A model generated the notes under the pieces. The model saw only the letters and a program-made list of their open reading frames with translations, was not told the DNA's origin and searched no databases. A program made the translations under genes and the position numbers. Below are positions 26,061 through 37,736 of a DNA stretch of 64,000 nt, piece by piece (the first letter of the stretch is position 1; the number at the start of each line of letters is the position of its first letter). This DNA is from Aliirhizobium wenxiniae (GTDB lineage: Bacteria > Pseudomonadota > Alphaproteobacteria > Rhizobiales > Rhizobiaceae). Where the stretch lies: assembly GCF_019511445.1 (NCBI RefSeq), contig NZ_JAEUAN010000001.1, forward strand, positions 1 through 64,000, given 5' to 3'.

Positions 26061-27194
26061 ATGAAGGGAAGTCTCGGCACATCGCTGGTTCTTCATACGC
26101 TGGTTCTGACCTGGGCGATGGTTTCGCTCAGTGCGCCGGCGCCGATGACCGTGGCCGACGTCGAGGCGTTGCCCGTCGACATCGTGCCGATCGAAGATAT
26201 GACGATGATGATGCAGGGCGACAAAACGGCGCCCATGCTCGAAAAGCCTGCTGCCAAGCCGACCACTAATCAGAAGATCGTCGAAGGCGCTGAAAATGCC
26301 GGCGAGAACGACGTCGATCTGAAGACACCGCCGACACCCGCCAAGAGGCCGGTGCAGGTGGAGGCTGCGGCTGCACCGAAGCCGGCTGAGCGCCCGACAC
26401 CGACGCCGACGCCAGAGCAGAACGAAGTCAAGGACATCGCGCCGGAAGAGACCGCGCCGAAGCCGACAGAGATGGCAGCACTTCCGCAGCCGAAGCCCGA
26501 GCCGACGCCGCCGAAACCGGAACCCACTCCGGCGCCGGAACCGACACCTGCGCCCGCACCGACCCAGGCGGAGGAAATGCCGCTTCCGTCTTCCATTCCT
26601 CTGCCGGCTGCCAAGCCGAAGCCGGAACCGCCGAAGGAACAGGCAAAACCGGTTGAAAAACCTGTCGAGAAAAAGCCGGAGACGAAGCCTGCCGAGACTG
26701 CAAAGCCGACCGACAAGAAGGAAGGCAAGAAGCAGGAAACGGCAAAATCTTCCTCTTCGCAGAAGAGCGATTTCAACGCAGACGAGATCGCTTCGCTGCT
26801 CAACAAGCAGGAATCGTCCGGCGGCGGTGCGAAGCGCTCTACCTCACCGGCATCCACCGGTAGCACCAAGCCTTCCACCGGCGCGAAGCTGAGCCTTAGC
26901 GAGATGGATGCGTTGCGCGGCCAGATCCAGAACAACTGGTCGACCATTGCCGGTATCGAAGGATTGCAGGGCATGGTGATCCGCGTGACGTTTCAGCTCG
27001 ACAGGTCGGGCATGATTATCGGTGAACCGGAGGTGACCTCGACCGGCGGTTCGTCCATGGCGCGCCGGACGATGGAAGGTGGTGCGCTGCGCGCAGTCTT
27101 GAAGTCGCAGCCCTTCAAGGGGTTGCCGGCCGAAAAATACGACGCCTGGAGCGAAGTCGCCGTCAATTTCGACCCCAGTGAGTTGGGGCTCTAG
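26061..27194 (+). CDS. tolA: Tol-Pal protein TolA
   Basis: Links the TolQR motor to the outer membrane. The 377-residue protein has one N-terminal membrane helix (about 6-26), a very long Pro/Lys/Glu/Ala-rich periplasmic rod (about 65-260, many repeated Pro-Lys-Pro and Thr-Pro steps) and a C-terminal TonB/TolA-like domain (about 280-377, LQGMVIRVTFQLDRSGMI). The low-complexity rod is normal for alphaproteobacterial TolA and explains the many antisense frames here. Confidence 0.93.
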   Translation: MKGSLGTSLVLHTLVLTWAMVSLSAPAPMTVADVEALPVDIVPIEDMTMMMQGDKTAPMLEKPAAKPTTNQKIVEGAENAGENDVDLKTPPTPAKRPVQVEAAAAPKPAERPTPTPTPEQNEVKDIAPEETAPKPTEMAALPQPKPEPTPPKPEPTPAPEPTPAPAPTQAEEMPLPSSIPLPAAKPKPEPPKEQAKPVEKPVEKKPETKPAETAKPTDKKEGKKQETAKSSSSQKSDFNADEIASLLNKQESSGGGAKRSTSPASTGSTKPSTGAKLSLSEMDALRGQIQNNWSTIAGIEGLQGMVIRVTFQLDRSGMIIGEPEVTSTGGSSMARRTMEGGALRAVLKSQPFKGLPAEKYDAWSEVAVNFDPSELGL

Positions 27195-27224
27195 AGAATC
27201 AAATAGCTGAGAGGCTTTAGCGAT

Positions 27225-28532
27225 ATGATCAAACGTTCCCTCATCGGTATCATGATGGCGATTGCCGGAATGGCGATGACGGTTTCCGCTCCGGCCCATG
27301 CGGCGGTGGAAATCAACATCAACAAGGGCAATGTCCAGCCGTTGCCGATCGCGATCACGGACTTCCAGTCCAACAATGATCTCGGCGCGCAGATCGCCCA
27401 GGTGGTTGCTGCCGACCTGCAGCGCTCCGGCCTGTTCGCTCCGGTGAACAAGGCGGCGTTCATCGAGAAGATTTCCGATCCGAACAAGGCTCCGCGCTTC
27501 CAGGACTGGACGGCGATCAACGCACAGGCGCTGGTCGTCGGCCGCGTGACCCGTGAGGGAGACGGCCGTCTTCGCGCAGAATTCCGCCTGTGGGACACCT
27601 ATGCCGGCCAGCAGATGACCGGCCAGCAGTTCTTTACCCAGCCGGACAACTGGCGGCGTCTGGCGCATATCATCGCCGATGCGATCTACGAGCGCATTAC
27701 CGGTGAAAAGGGCTATTTCGACACCCGCGTTGTCTTTGTCTCCGAAAACGGCCCGAAGACTGCCCGCCAGCGCCAGCTTGCGATCATGGACCAGGACGGT
27801 TTCAACGTCCGCATGCTGACCAACGCCAAGGACATCGTTCTGACGCCGCGCTTCTCGCCGAGCCGTCAGGAAGTCACCTATATGTCGTTCGAAGGCAACC
27901 AGCCGCGCGTCTATCTGCTGCAGCTGGAAACCGGACAGCGCGAAGTGGTCGGCAACTTCCCGGGCATGACGTTTTCGCCACGCTTCTCTCCCGATGGCCA
28001 GAAGGTCATCATGAGCCTGCAGCAGGAAGGCAATGCCAATATCTACACGATGGACCTGCGCTCGCGCACGACGACCCGTCTGACCTCGACGGCTGCGATC
28101 GATACGGCACCGTCCTATGCGCCTGACGGTCAACGGATTGCCTTCGAGAGCGACCGCGGCGGACGTCAGCAGATTTATGTGATGAATGCCGACGGCTCGG
28201 GCCAGAACCGTATTTCCTTCGGTGACGGTTCCTATTCGACACCGGTCTGGTCTCCGCGCGGCGATCTGATCGCGTTTACCAAGCAGTCGGGCGGCAAGTT
28301 CTCGATCGGCGTGATGAAGCCGGACGGTTCGGGCGAGCGTATCCTGACCTCGGGCTTCCACAACGAAGGCCCGACCTGGGCGCCGAACGGCCGCGTGCTG
28401 ATGTTCTTCCGTCAGGGCGCCGGTGCCGGCGGTCCGCAGCTCTATTCGATCGACCTGACCGGTTACAACGAGCAGATGGTCAAGACACCGTCCTACGGTT
28501 CGGACCCGGCTTGGTCGCCGCTGCTCGAATAG
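27225..28532 (+). CDS. tolB: Tol-Pal translocation protein TolB
   Basis: Periplasmic beta-propeller that binds Pal and responds to TolA. The 435-residue protein has a signal peptide of about 26 residues (APAHA junction), an N-terminal alpha/beta domain (30-170) and a C-terminal six-bladed propeller with repeated SPDGQ / APDGQ / SPRGD motifs from about 205. It closes the tolQRAB run. Confidence 0.97.
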   Translation: MIKRSLIGIMMAIAGMAMTVSAPAHAAVEININKGNVQPLPIAITDFQSNNDLGAQIAQVVAADLQRSGLFAPVNKAAFIEKISDPNKAPRFQDWTAINAQALVVGRVTREGDGRLRAEFRLWDTYAGQQMTGQQFFTQPDNWRRLAHIIADAIYERITGEKGYFDTRVVFVSENGPKTARQRQLAIMDQDGFNVRMLTNAKDIVLTPRFSPSRQEVTYMSFEGNQPRVYLLQLETGQREVVGNFPGMTFSPRFSPDGQKVIMSLQQEGNANIYTMDLRSRTTTRLTSTAAIDTAPSYAPDGQRIAFESDRGGRQQIYVMNADGSGQNRISFGDGSYSTPVWSPRGDLIAFTKQSGGKFSIGVMKPDGSGERILTSGFHNEGPTWAPNGRVLMFFRQGAGAGGPQLYSIDLTGYNEQMVKTPSYGSDPAWSPLLE

Positions 28533-28577
28533 TCGGCAGCACACGGTGCTGTTGTGTGAACGACTGCAATCAAGAGT

Positions 28578-28596
28578 GAGGCAAGCTTGCCTCTTT
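28578..28596 (+). terminator. Palindrome after tolB
   Basis: A 16-bp perfect palindrome GAGGCAAGCTTGCCTC is followed by TTT. A second hairpin (CTGCCCCA with TGGGGCAG, about 28598-28625) comes right behind. Together they may end the tolQRAB transcript and separate it from pal. Confidence 0.5.
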
Positions 28597-28733
28597 CCTG
28601 CCCCAATCTCGCGGGAATGGGGCAGATACGGGACACCGGAAGGTTTGGTTAACCATACGCATTTGAACATGGTTAACTCAATTAGGTTAGAGTCTGGCAA
28701 CTCTGAATTTCATGATCCAAGGAGAGACCGGCC

Positions 28734-29267
28734 ATGAGCCGCACTGATACCCAGGCGATGAGCCGCATGCAGAACCTCGCTCGCAATCCAGCCGTCATCG
28801 CGCTCACGCTTGCGCTGGCGCTCGCCGGCTGCGCCAACAAGAAGAACCTGCCCAACAGCGCAGGCGAACTTGGTCTCGGCGGTGCAGGTTCGGCCACGCC
28901 GGGCTCGACGCAGGACTTCACCGTCAATGTCGGCGACCGTATCTTCTTCGACACCGATTCGACCTCGATCCGCGCGGACGCACAGCAGACGCTCGATCGT
29001 CAGGCTCAGTGGCTTGCCCGTTACCCGAACTACGCGATCACCGTTGAAGGCCATGCCGACGAACGCGGTACCCGCGAATACAACCTGGCGCTCGGCGCAC
29101 GCCGTGCAGCCTCCACCAAGGAATATCTTGCTTCGCGCGGCGTACCGGCCAACCGCATCAAGACGATTTCCTACGGCAAGGAACGTCCGGTCGCCGTTTG
29201 CGACGACATCTCCTGCTGGTCGCAGAATCGCCGCGCCGTTACCGTTCTCGGTGGCGCCGGCATGTAA
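28734..29267 (+). CDS. pal: Peptidoglycan-associated lipoprotein Pal
   Basis: Outer membrane lipoprotein that tethers the membrane to peptidoglycan. The lipobox LALAGC puts the lipidated cysteine at 33, after an unusually long basic start. The OmpA-like domain covers about 68-175, with VEGHADERGTREYNLALGARR (105-125) binding diaminopimelate. An AAGGAG site precedes the ATG. A 201-bp gap with hairpins and a strong terminator on the far side suggest pal is transcribed as its own unit as well. Confidence 0.97.
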   Translation: MSRTDTQAMSRMQNLARNPAVIALTLALALAGCANKKNLPNSAGELGLGGAGSATPGSTQDFTVNVGDRIFFDTDSTSIRADAQQTLDRQAQWLARYPNYAITVEGHADERGTREYNLALGARRAASTKEYLASRGVPANRIKTISYGKERPVAVCDDISCWSQNRRAVTVLGGAGM

Positions 29268-29312
29268 TCCTGGCCGCGGCTTTTGCCTCGGCGAAGATGA
29301 CAATTACGTTAG

Positions 29313-29341
29313 AAAAGGTGGTCTTTCGGCCACCTTTTTTG
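29313..29341 (+). terminator. pal terminator
   Basis: A 9-bp stem AAAAGGTGG / CCACCTTTT with an 8-nt loop, then further T residues. Confidence 0.9.
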
Positions 29342-29465
29342 TTTTTCCTTAGTTTGGCCCCGATTCCCTAGATTTTGAATGACGGCTTGGTTGCTTTTTG
29401 GCGGCAGGTAAGAAAAATCCGTCTCGCGTCATCCCGACGCAAATCAGAGAAGCAGGACGAACGAC

Positions 29466-30473
29466 ATGAAGAAAATTGTCTTGGCAGCAATGCTGGGGCT
29501 GGCGGCAATGGCAGGCCCAGCTGGCGCCTTCCAACTTACATTGCCGAAACTCTTCCAGGGCGAGCAGAGCGTTCAGCAACAGGCAAAGCCCGAACAGGGC
29601 GAAATCATCCTGGCGCAGAACAATGATGCCGTTCGTAACCAGCAGCTCCAGGAAGAAATCCGGCAGCTCAATGGCCGGATCGAGGAAATGAGCTATCAGT
29701 TGCTGCAGATGCAGGAACAACTGCGCAAGACGCAGGAAGATAACGAATTCCGCTTCCAGGAGCTGGAAAAGAAGAAGAGAAGCGACTTGGGCGACACGGG
29801 CGGGCAACCGGCCGTGGCGTCCAGCCGCCCTTCCTCCTCGTCTTCCTCTCAGGCCGCCCCTGCAGGTGGCGACGATATTTCCCGCATCATCGAGACGCCA
29901 TCCGACAATGGTGCTTCCCAGAGCAATTCCGCGCCGGCACCGACCACGCTCGGTTCGATGGAATTCGATCAGAACGGCAACCCGATCGGTGCGAGCCGCA
30001 ACGACAGTGCCCGCAATTCGTCAGCTCTTCCCGGCGTCGATACAGGATCTCCCCGCGCTGGCCGCGATCCGCAGCAGACTGCGTCGCTCGGCAGCGAGAG
30101 CGATGCCTACAAGATCGCCTACGACCATGTGCTGACAGGCGACTACAAGCTCGCCGAAACCGAGTTCACCAGCTACATTGCGGCTTACCCCAAGAGCAGC
30201 CGTCTGCCTGACGCCAATTTCTGGCTCGGCGAGGCACAATATTCGCAGGCCAAATATAACGAAGCGGCCAAGACCTTCCTCAATGCCCACCAGACCTATG
30301 GCAAATCGCCGAAGGCTCCTGAAATGCTTCTGAAGCTCGGCATGTCGCTTGCCGCGCTCGACAACAATGAGACCGCCTGCGCCACACTCAAGGAAGTGCC
30401 GCGCCGCTATCCGAGTGCGGCCAAGGCCGTGCTTTCCAAGGTGAGCAGCGAGCAGAAGCGCCTCGGCTGCTAA
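29466..30473 (+). CDS. cpoB: Tol-Pal accessory protein CpoB (YbgF)
   Basis: Periplasmic coordinator of peptidoglycan synthesis and outer membrane constriction. The 335-residue protein has a signal peptide (about 1-21, GPAGA), an N-terminal trimerising coiled coil (about 55-108), a Ser/Ala/Pro-rich disordered linker (110-205) and C-terminal TPR-like repeats (about 210-335, AYKIAYDHVLTGDYKLAE and LPDANFWLGEAQYSQAKY). It follows pal after its terminator and precedes tilS by 11 bp. Confidence 0.94.
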   Translation: MKKIVLAAMLGLAAMAGPAGAFQLTLPKLFQGEQSVQQQAKPEQGEIILAQNNDAVRNQQLQEEIRQLNGRIEEMSYQLLQMQEQLRKTQEDNEFRFQELEKKKRSDLGDTGGQPAVASSRPSSSSSSQAAPAGGDDISRIIETPSDNGASQSNSAPAPTTLGSMEFDQNGNPIGASRNDSARNSSALPGVDTGSPRAGRDPQQTASLGSESDAYKIAYDHVLTGDYKLAETEFTSYIAAYPKSSRLPDANFWLGEAQYSQAKYNEAAKTFLNAHQTYGKSPKAPEMLLKLGMSLAALDNNETACATLKEVPRRYPSAAKAVLSKVSSEQKRLGC

Positions 30474-30484
30474 GCGGGTCTATC

Positions 30485-31840
30485 GTGGCTGTGCTCCAAG
30501 ACTTGTCACTGTCTCCGCAGGAGGCGGTGAAATCGTTTCTCGAAAGGCTGACAAGGCCATGTCGTATCCTCGTCGCGGTTTCTGGCGGGAGTGATTCGAT
30601 TGGCCTGCTTCTCAGCCTCCATGGTGCGCCTGCCGCGCTTGAGGCGATGGGACACACGCTTGTTGCCGCAACCATTGATCACGAACTCAGGGCGGAGGCC
30701 GCCGGTGAAGCCGAGACGGTTTCACGGCAATGCCGAGAGCTGTCGATCCCTCATGTCATCCTCCGCTGGTCTGGCGAGAAGCCCAATTCGGGCATTTCGG
30801 CGGCCTCTAGGGAGGCGCGCTACCGGCTGCTGATGGAGGCTGCCGACAGGTTCGGTGCGGATGTCATCGTTACCGGCCATACGCTCGATGACCAGATCGA
30901 GACGGTGGCTATGCGGGCCAGCCGCAGCGAAGCAGATGCCAATCTCGGCCTGGCCGGCATGGCGGAGGCGGTGTTGCTCGATCGCAGTTGCTGGCTGATG
31001 CGTCCGTTTCTTGCGACGCGGTGTGAAGCCATTCGAGATACTCTGCGGCAGTCGGGCAGGGGGTGGATCGACGATCCCAGCAATTGTGATCTCCACTATG
31101 AACGTGTCCGTGTGAGGGAAGGGCTTGCGGATCGATCCGACATGCCGACCGAGACTATTCGGTTGGCCGCGCGGCGGCGGTGCCAGCTTGCGGATAACGC
31201 GGCAGATCTTGCTCGCCGCTATTTGCGGGTCACCCATGGTGTTTTAGCCCAGCTCGCGCCCGAGGTTATGAACGAAGAGCCCGAGATCCTTCGCCACTTG
31301 CTGGCAAATCTTGCGGCCATCCTGGGCGGACGCCAGTACCTGCCTGCATCGGCGACGATGGATCGCGTCATGGCGATGCTCGATCGGCGCGTGATGGGAC
31401 GCATGACGGCAGGGCGCGTCATTTTCGATGTCAGGCGGGAAGGGCTCTTCCTGCATCGCGAAAATCGCGACCTTACGGCTATTGAGATTGCAAAAGGACA
31501 AACGCAAAGCTGGGATGAGCGCTATCGGATTGAAAATCGAAGCGAGGTGGCCATCAAGATCGGCCCAACTGCTGCCGAGCGCCGAATGGCCACCATCATG
31601 TTCCCCGATGCGCCGCCGGCTGTCGCCATGCGGGCCATGACCGTGATGCCGGATATCCATCCTGTCCTTGCGTCATCGATCACGATCGATAAAGCGAGTG
31701 TGATCGTCGAGCCAGTCCTTGCTCCCTACGACCGTTTTTTGCCGCAGTTTGAGCTTAATCTCGGCAACGAGCTTGCGCTTTTGTTCGGATGCGACGCGCT
31801 TCCCGCTATTCCGATTAAGGTTTTCGAGCGGAAAAGCTAA
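30485..31840 (+). CDS. tilS: tRNA(Ile)-lysidine synthetase TilS
   Basis: Converts C34 of the CAU-anticodon tRNA-Ile2 to lysidine so that it reads AUA. The PP-loop SGGSDS (33-38) sits in ILVAVSGGSDS, and the TGHTLDDQIETVAMR segment is conserved. The 451-residue length includes the C-terminal binding domains. The start is GTG. A CAT-anticodon tRNA gene lies 13 kb away in the same window (45113), but whether it is the substrate is unclear. tilS precedes ftsH, as in many bacteria. Confidence 0.9.
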   Translation: MAVLQDLSLSPQEAVKSFLERLTRPCRILVAVSGGSDSIGLLLSLHGAPAALEAMGHTLVAATIDHELRAEAAGEAETVSRQCRELSIPHVILRWSGEKPNSGISAASREARYRLLMEAADRFGADVIVTGHTLDDQIETVAMRASRSEADANLGLAGMAEAVLLDRSCWLMRPFLATRCEAIRDTLRQSGRGWIDDPSNCDLHYERVRVREGLADRSDMPTETIRLAARRRCQLADNAADLARRYLRVTHGVLAQLAPEVMNEEPEILRHLLANLAAILGGRQYLPASATMDRVMAMLDRRVMGRMTAGRVIFDVRREGLFLHRENRDLTAIEIAKGQTQSWDERYRIENRSEVAIKIGPTAAERRMATIMFPDAPPAVAMRAMTVMPDIHPVLASSITIDKASVIVEPVLAPYDRFLPQFELNLGNELALLFGCDALPAIPIKVFERKS

Positions 31841-31943
31841 ACGGAGGTGCCGCCTTGCCTTGGCAAGGGCGTAACGCAACCTTATGTTATGGACCAGAAA
31901 AGGTGGCCGCCTCAGCGGCCGCAATGGCAGTCCGGGGAGTTCG

Positions 31944-33878
<1,935 letters not shown>

Positions 33879-33900
33879 GGCAATTTTACTGAGTTACAAG

Positions 33901-33932
33901 GACCGCCGTGGACCCGTCCGCGGCGGTCTTTT
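33901..33932 (+). terminator. ftsH terminator
   Basis: GACCGCCG (33901-33908) pairs with CGGCGGTC (33921-33928), followed by TTTTA. Confidence 0.88.
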
Positions 33933-34111
33933 ATGTTAACGATGGCTTATCCGGTCACGGCATATGATCGGCTTTGACGCTAATTGACGTGCTTGCGCCA
34001 CACGACTGTGGCAATAGCCGTATGAATGCCGATCCCAAATGACGCGGCAGCGGGCCTCTTGGTTGATACCCACCCGCAGCGCGCGGATCGCGCGATGACG
34101 AAGGAGATTAC

Positions 34112-35467
34112 ATGGCACGCCGCTATTTCGGTACCGATGGTATCCGTGGACATTCGAATGTCTTCCCGATGACCCCTGACCTCGCCATGCGGGTCGGCAT
34201 CGCGGTCGGGACGATTTTCAGGAACGGCAGCCATCGCCACCGCGTCGTGATCGGCAAGGATACCCGCCTGTCGGGCTACATGCTCGAAAATGCCCTGGTG
34301 GCCGGTTTCACCGCTGCGGGCCTCGATGTCTTCCTGCTTGGCCCGATCCCCACACCTGCCGTCGCCATGCTGACGCGCTCGTTGCGTGCTGATGTCGGCG
34401 TGATGATTTCTGCATCCCACAATCCTTTTGAAGACAACGGAATCAAGCTGTTCGGCCCCGATGGCTACAAGCTTTCCGATGAGCTGGAGATGCGCATCGA
34501 GGATCTGCTCGACAGCGATCTGCACGCGCAGCTTGCCAAATCCGCCGATATCGGCCGGGCAAAGCGCGTCGAGGGCGATATCTACCGTTACATTGAGCAG
34601 GCCAAGCGCACGTTGCCGCGCGATGTGACGCTTCATGGTCTTCGGGTTGCGATCGATTGCGCCAATGGCGCGGCCTACAAGGTTGCACCTCTGGCGCTTT
34701 GGGAGCTCGGCGCTGAGGTGGTGACGATCGGCAACGAGCCGAATGGCACCAACATCAATCTCGATTGCGGATCGACAAGCCCAGAGGCACTGCAGAAGAA
34801 GGTGCACGAAGTTCGAGCCGATATCGGCATTGCGCTCGATGGCGATGCGGACCGCGTGATCATCGTCGACGAAAACGGCGAGATCATCGATGGCGACCAG
34901 CTGATGGCCGTCATCGGCGAAAGCTGGGCGCAGGATCAGCGCCTGACGGGCGGCGGCATCGTTGCGACCGTCATGTCCAATCTCGGCCTCGAACGTTTTC
35001 TCGGCGACAAGGGGCTGACGCTTGCCCGCACCAAGGTCGGTGACCGGTATGTTGTCGAGCATATGCGCAACCATGATTTCAATGTTGGTGGCGAGCAGTC
35101 AGGCCATATCGTTCTCTCCGATTTCGGCACGACCGGCGACGGTCTGGTGGCCGCGCTGCAGATCCTTGCCTGTGTCAAGAAGCTCGGCCGCCCGGTGAGT
35201 GAAGTCTGCCGCCGTTTCGAACCTGTGCCGCAGCTTTTGAAGAATGTCCGCTTCTCCGGCGGCAAGCCGCTGGAAGACGGTATAGTCCGTCAGGCTATTG
35301 CCGACGCGGAAGCCGAACTCGGTTCCAAGGGCCGTCTCGTCATCCGCCCGTCCGGTACCGAGCCTCTGATCCGGGTGATGGCGGAGGGTGACGATCGTGC
35401 GCAGGTCGAGAAAATCGTCAACGGTCTCATCGACGTGATCGGCAATGTCCGTTCGGAAGCTGCCTGA
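34112..35467 (+). CDS. glmM: Phosphoglucosamine mutase
   Basis: Interconverts glucosamine 6-phosphate and glucosamine 1-phosphate for peptidoglycan and lipopolysaccharide precursors. The phosphoserine Ser102 lies in [13 protein letters not shown] (98-110), the metal loop is DGDADR near 246, and the C-terminal phosphate-binding [12 protein letters not shown] is near 414-425. Length (451 aa) is standard. It stands as its own unit, with terminators on both sides. Confidence 0.98.
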   Translation: MARRYFGTDGIRGHSNVFPMTPDLAMRVGIAVGTIFRNGSHRHRVVIGKDTRLSGYMLENALVAGFTAAGLDVFLLGPIPTPAVAMLTRSLRADVGVMISASHNPFEDNGIKLFGPDGYKLSDELEMRIEDLLDSDLHAQLAKSADIGRAKRVEGDIYRYIEQAKRTLPRDVTLHGLRVAIDCANGAAYKVAPLALWELGAEVVTIGNEPNGTNINLDCGSTSPEALQKKVHEVRADIGIALDGDADRVIIVDENGEIIDGDQLMAVIGESWAQDQRLTGGGIVATVMSNLGLERFLGDKGLTLARTKVGDRYVVEHMRNHDFNVGGEQSGHIVLSDFGTTGDGLVAALQILACVKKLGRPVSEVCRRFEPVPQLLKNVRFSGGKPLEDGIVRQAIADAEAELGSKGRLVIRPSGTEPLIRVMAEGDDRAQVEKIVNGLIDVIGNVRSEAA

Positions 35468-35510
35468 TATTCATGGCGGTTAAGGCCGCCATCGCGTGAT
35501 TTTTACACGA

Positions 35511-35542
35511 AGGCGCCGTCCGTGCTCCGGACGGCGCTTTTT
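35511..35542 (+). terminator. glmM terminator
   Basis: GCGCCGTCCG (35513-35522) pairs with CGGACGGCGC (35528-35537), followed by five T. Confidence 0.92.
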
Positions 35543-35633
35543 CTTATGCGCCGTAGTCCGATGTTGCCGATCTCAAGTTCAGCGCGAAGTAAACGTCTGT
35601 TCCGCAATGAGGCAGAACGGTAAACGGCTATGG

Positions 35634-35650
35634 TTAAGTGGGGCTTAACC
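35634..35650 (+). promoter_or_regulatory. CtrA-type box upstream of the outer membrane barrel gene
   Basis: TTAA-N7-TTAACC is an exact match to the CtrA consensus TTAA-N7-TTAAC. It is also a perfect 7-5-7 palindrome (35632-35650). It lies 80 bp before ATG 35730, a usual place for a cell-cycle regulated promoter. Confidence 0.6.
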
Positions 35651-35729
35651 TTTATCCTTCATTCTCCATGCCAAATAGGGTGGTGGTGCATGTGGCACGC
35701 CATGCATGATGAAGCTTGGAGAAGCGAAC

Positions 35730-36566
35730 ATGAAGATGCGCCTTGCGACCACGGTTGCTGTGGCAATGCTGTCGGCCGGCGTTGCCCAGTCGGCAGACCT
35801 TTATCAGCCCCAGCCTGAACCGCTCATGGACGCGCCCGAAGTGACGGTGCAGGAAGCAACCGGCTGGTATCTTCGCGGCGATGTGGGTTATTCGTTCAAC
35901 AAGATGCGCGGCGCGAAATATTTTCAGGGCGGCCAGACATTCGAAACGGATTTTACCTCCGCCAAGCTTGACGACAGCTGGATGTTCGGCGCCGGTGTAG
36001 GTTACCAGATCAACAATTATCTGCGCACCGATCTGACATTCGATCGCCTGACTTCGGCCGACTTCCGCGGCAGCACGACCGGCCTCTGCCTTGACGGCGT
36101 CACCTTCTGCACCTCGTCCGACAGGTCGTCGATGACCGCCTATTCGCTGATGGCGAACGTCTATGTCGATCTCGGCACATATTCCTATTTCACGCCTTAT
36201 GTCGGCGCGGGTCTTGGTGCGTCCTACGTGAAGTGGAACAAGCTGCGCAACCAGATCTGCGACGATCCGGGCGCACCGGGATGTTATGGTGATGACCATG
36301 GCGGCAAGAGCAAATGGCGCGCCAGCGCTGCGCTGATGGTCGGTACGACAATCGACGTAACCTGCAATCTGAAAGCCGACGTCGGCTATCGCTACCGGTA
36401 TATCGATGGCGGAAACATGTTCGGCTTTGCCGGCGGTGGTGGCGCTCAGGGTCGTGACAAGGGTTTTCACAGCCACGAGGCACGCGTCGGTGCGCGCTAT
36501 ATGTTCGGCGGTTGCGATGCGCCGGTGGCTTATGAGCCGGAGCCTCAGCCTATCGTCTACAAGTAA
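35730..36566 (+). CDS. Outer membrane beta-barrel protein
   Basis: A 278-residue exported protein with a signal peptide (about 1-22, VAQSA). The mature part has alternating strands of an OmpA/Omp25-like eight-stranded barrel: ATGWYLRGDVGYSFNKM near 41, GAGVGYQINNYLRTDLTFDR near 83, YVGAGLGASYVKWNK near 155, GYRYRYIDGG near 213. It ends in VYK rather than the usual terminal Phe/Trp. ATG 35730 is chosen because it has GGAGAAGCG upstream; an ATG at 35706 has no site. A CtrA-type box lies upstream and a terminator follows. Confidence 0.82.
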   Translation: MKMRLATTVAVAMLSAGVAQSADLYQPQPEPLMDAPEVTVQEATGWYLRGDVGYSFNKMRGAKYFQGGQTFETDFTSAKLDDSWMFGAGVGYQINNYLRTDLTFDRLTSADFRGSTTGLCLDGVTFCTSSDRSSMTAYSLMANVYVDLGTYSYFTPYVGAGLGASYVKWNKLRNQICDDPGAPGCYGDDHGGKSKWRASAALMVGTTIDVTCNLKADVGYRYRYIDGGNMFGFAGGGGAQGRDKGFHSHEARVGARYMFGGCDAPVAYEPEPQPIVYK

Positions 36567-36585
36567 GCCATTCTATCAGCATCAG

Positions 36586-36607
36586 AGCCGCCTTCGGGCG
36601 GCTTTTT
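36586..36607 (+). terminator. Terminator of the plus-strand barrel gene
   Basis: AGCCGCC-TTCG-GGCGGCT followed by TTTT; a compact stem with a stable UUCG tetraloop. Confidence 0.9.
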
Positions 36608-36677
36608 CGTGGCTACCATTCAGCCGGTCGGTCTGTGGCGGTTGAAATGGTGGTCGTTCGCATTGTTCGGGCAATAA

Positions 36678-36705
36678 AAAAAGGGGCCCTTTCGAGCCCC
36701 TTTTT
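36678..36705. terminator. Bidirectional terminator between convergent barrel genes
   Basis: AAAAAGGGGC (36678-36687) pairs with GCCCCTTTTT (36696-36705). The A-run and T-run make it work on either strand; it mainly serves the minus-strand barrel gene. Confidence 0.88.
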
Positions 36706-36722
36706 CAAGCTGTCACGTAGGA

Positions 36723-37361
36723 TCAGAACTTTACGCCAACGCCGACCTTCACGACGTGCTGGTCGAGATCGACGTTCAGGCCCGGCAGGATGTCCTTGTC
36801 GCCGAAGTCGTTGTAGCGATATTCGCCGCGCAGGAATACGTTATCCATCACAGCGAAATCGACGCCTGCGCCAACGGTCCAGCCGTGGAAGGTTTCGTTT
36901 TCGTCGACGCCAGCGCCGTCGACGTAACCGTTGGTGAAGGTCCAGCCGGCTGCACCGTAAACCAGGGCGCGGTCAAAGGCGTAACCGACGCGGCCACGAA
37001 CAGAACCCGACCAGTCGGTGCCAACATCAATGCCGGCAGCGCTCTCTTCGTTGAAGTTGTAATCGACGTCACCTTCGAGACCGACAACGAAGCCGTTGCT
37101 GAGCTGCCAGTTGTAGCCGACGAAGCCGCCTACAACACCGCCGTCAAAGTCCTGCTTTGCGCTACCAAGGCCGGTTGCGCTGAACTCTCCGTCGAGCCAG
37201 CCTGCGCCGCCCTGGATACCGCCATAAACGCCATTCCAGCTGAATGCAGGTGCGTCAACGGCAACCGGCGCAGCCGGGATCTGGTCGACGGCGTCTGCAG
37301 CGATGGCCGAAACGGAAGCGGAAAGGGCGAGGGCCGAAGCCAGAGCAATAGTCTTGAACAT
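36723..37361 (-). CDS. Outer membrane beta-barrel protein (Omp25/RopB-like)
   Basis: A 212-residue protein: signal peptide MFKTIALASALALSASVSAIA, short linker (PAAPVAVDAPAF), then an eight-stranded barrel with FSWNGVYGGIQGGAGWL, GGFVGYNWQLSNGFVVGLEGD and a C-terminal strand ending KVGVGVKF, the classical terminal Phe that directs assembly by the BAM complex. The pattern matches rhizobial RopB/Omp25 proteins. ATG 37361 has AAGGAG upstream; a longer frame from 37421 would destroy the signal peptide. Confidence 0.88.
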   Translation of the reverse strand: MFKTIALASALALSASVSAIAADAVDQIPAAPVAVDAPAFSWNGVYGGIQGGAGWLDGEFSATGLGSAKQDFDGGVVGGFVGYNWQLSNGFVVGLEGDVDYNFNEESAAGIDVGTDWSGSVRGRVGYAFDRALVYGAAGWTFTNGYVDGAGVDENETFHGWTVGAGVDFAVMDNVFLRGEYRYNDFGDKDILPGLNVDLDQHVVKVGVGVKF

Positions 37362-37652
37362 GTCGTACTCCTTTATGATGGAGGGCGACATAAAGAGAGT
37401 CCTGAGAGAAAGCTGTAGCAAAACGGCAACAATAAATGCATCTCGCGCAAAGTATTTCTCCAGCCTCTATTCTTATGGTCTTTGTCACTCCTGATTTCAC
37501 GGGAACGTGATGGCGGTGCTGAAAGCTGATAATTGTCAAAACGTTAAGATGCACCTGGGTTCGACCCTTATGGCGACAGGTTATCTGTGAGGTGTTTGCC
37601 GGGGAGTTGATTAGGTAAATGGCGTCTTCTTTCACGAGGCCACACATTCCGC

Positions 37653-37681
37653 TTGACTGATTTTGGCGACAAGCATATCCA
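37653..37681 (+). promoter_or_regulatory. serC promoter
   Basis: -35 TTGACT (37653-37658), 17-bp spacer, -10 TATCCA (37676-37681). The predicted start near 37688 coincides with the beginning of the structured leader. Confidence 0.65.
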
Positions 37682-37687
37682 CGACGG

Positions 37688-37736
37688 CGGGACACCTCTC
37701 CCCAACGAGAGGCTAATTACCTGGAAGGGTATCTAT
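37688..37736 (+). promoter_or_regulatory. serC leader RNA motif
   Basis: The roughly 49-nt leader forms a strong hairpin CCTCTC-CCCAAC-GAGAGG (37695-37712), followed by a short spacer and the ribosome site (GGAAGGG) before ATG 37737. A serC leader motif of this design was described upstream of serC-serA in alphaproteobacteria. Its ligand or mechanism is not established. Assignment rests on position, the hairpin and my memory of the loop sequence. Confidence 0.6.

Larger units (their letters stand above)
37362..37736. other. Divergent region between barrel gene and serC
   Basis: 375 bp. The right end carries the serC promoter and leader, listed separately. The left part should hold the promoter of the minus-strand barrel gene, but I see no strong -35/-10 pair. 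No repeat or other RNA is evident in 37400-37650. Confidence 0.55.

Noticed and set aside
26844..28700. 618-residue minus-strand frame
   Set aside because: Antisense to tolB and the end of tolA; high-GC codon bias leaves the complementary frame open.
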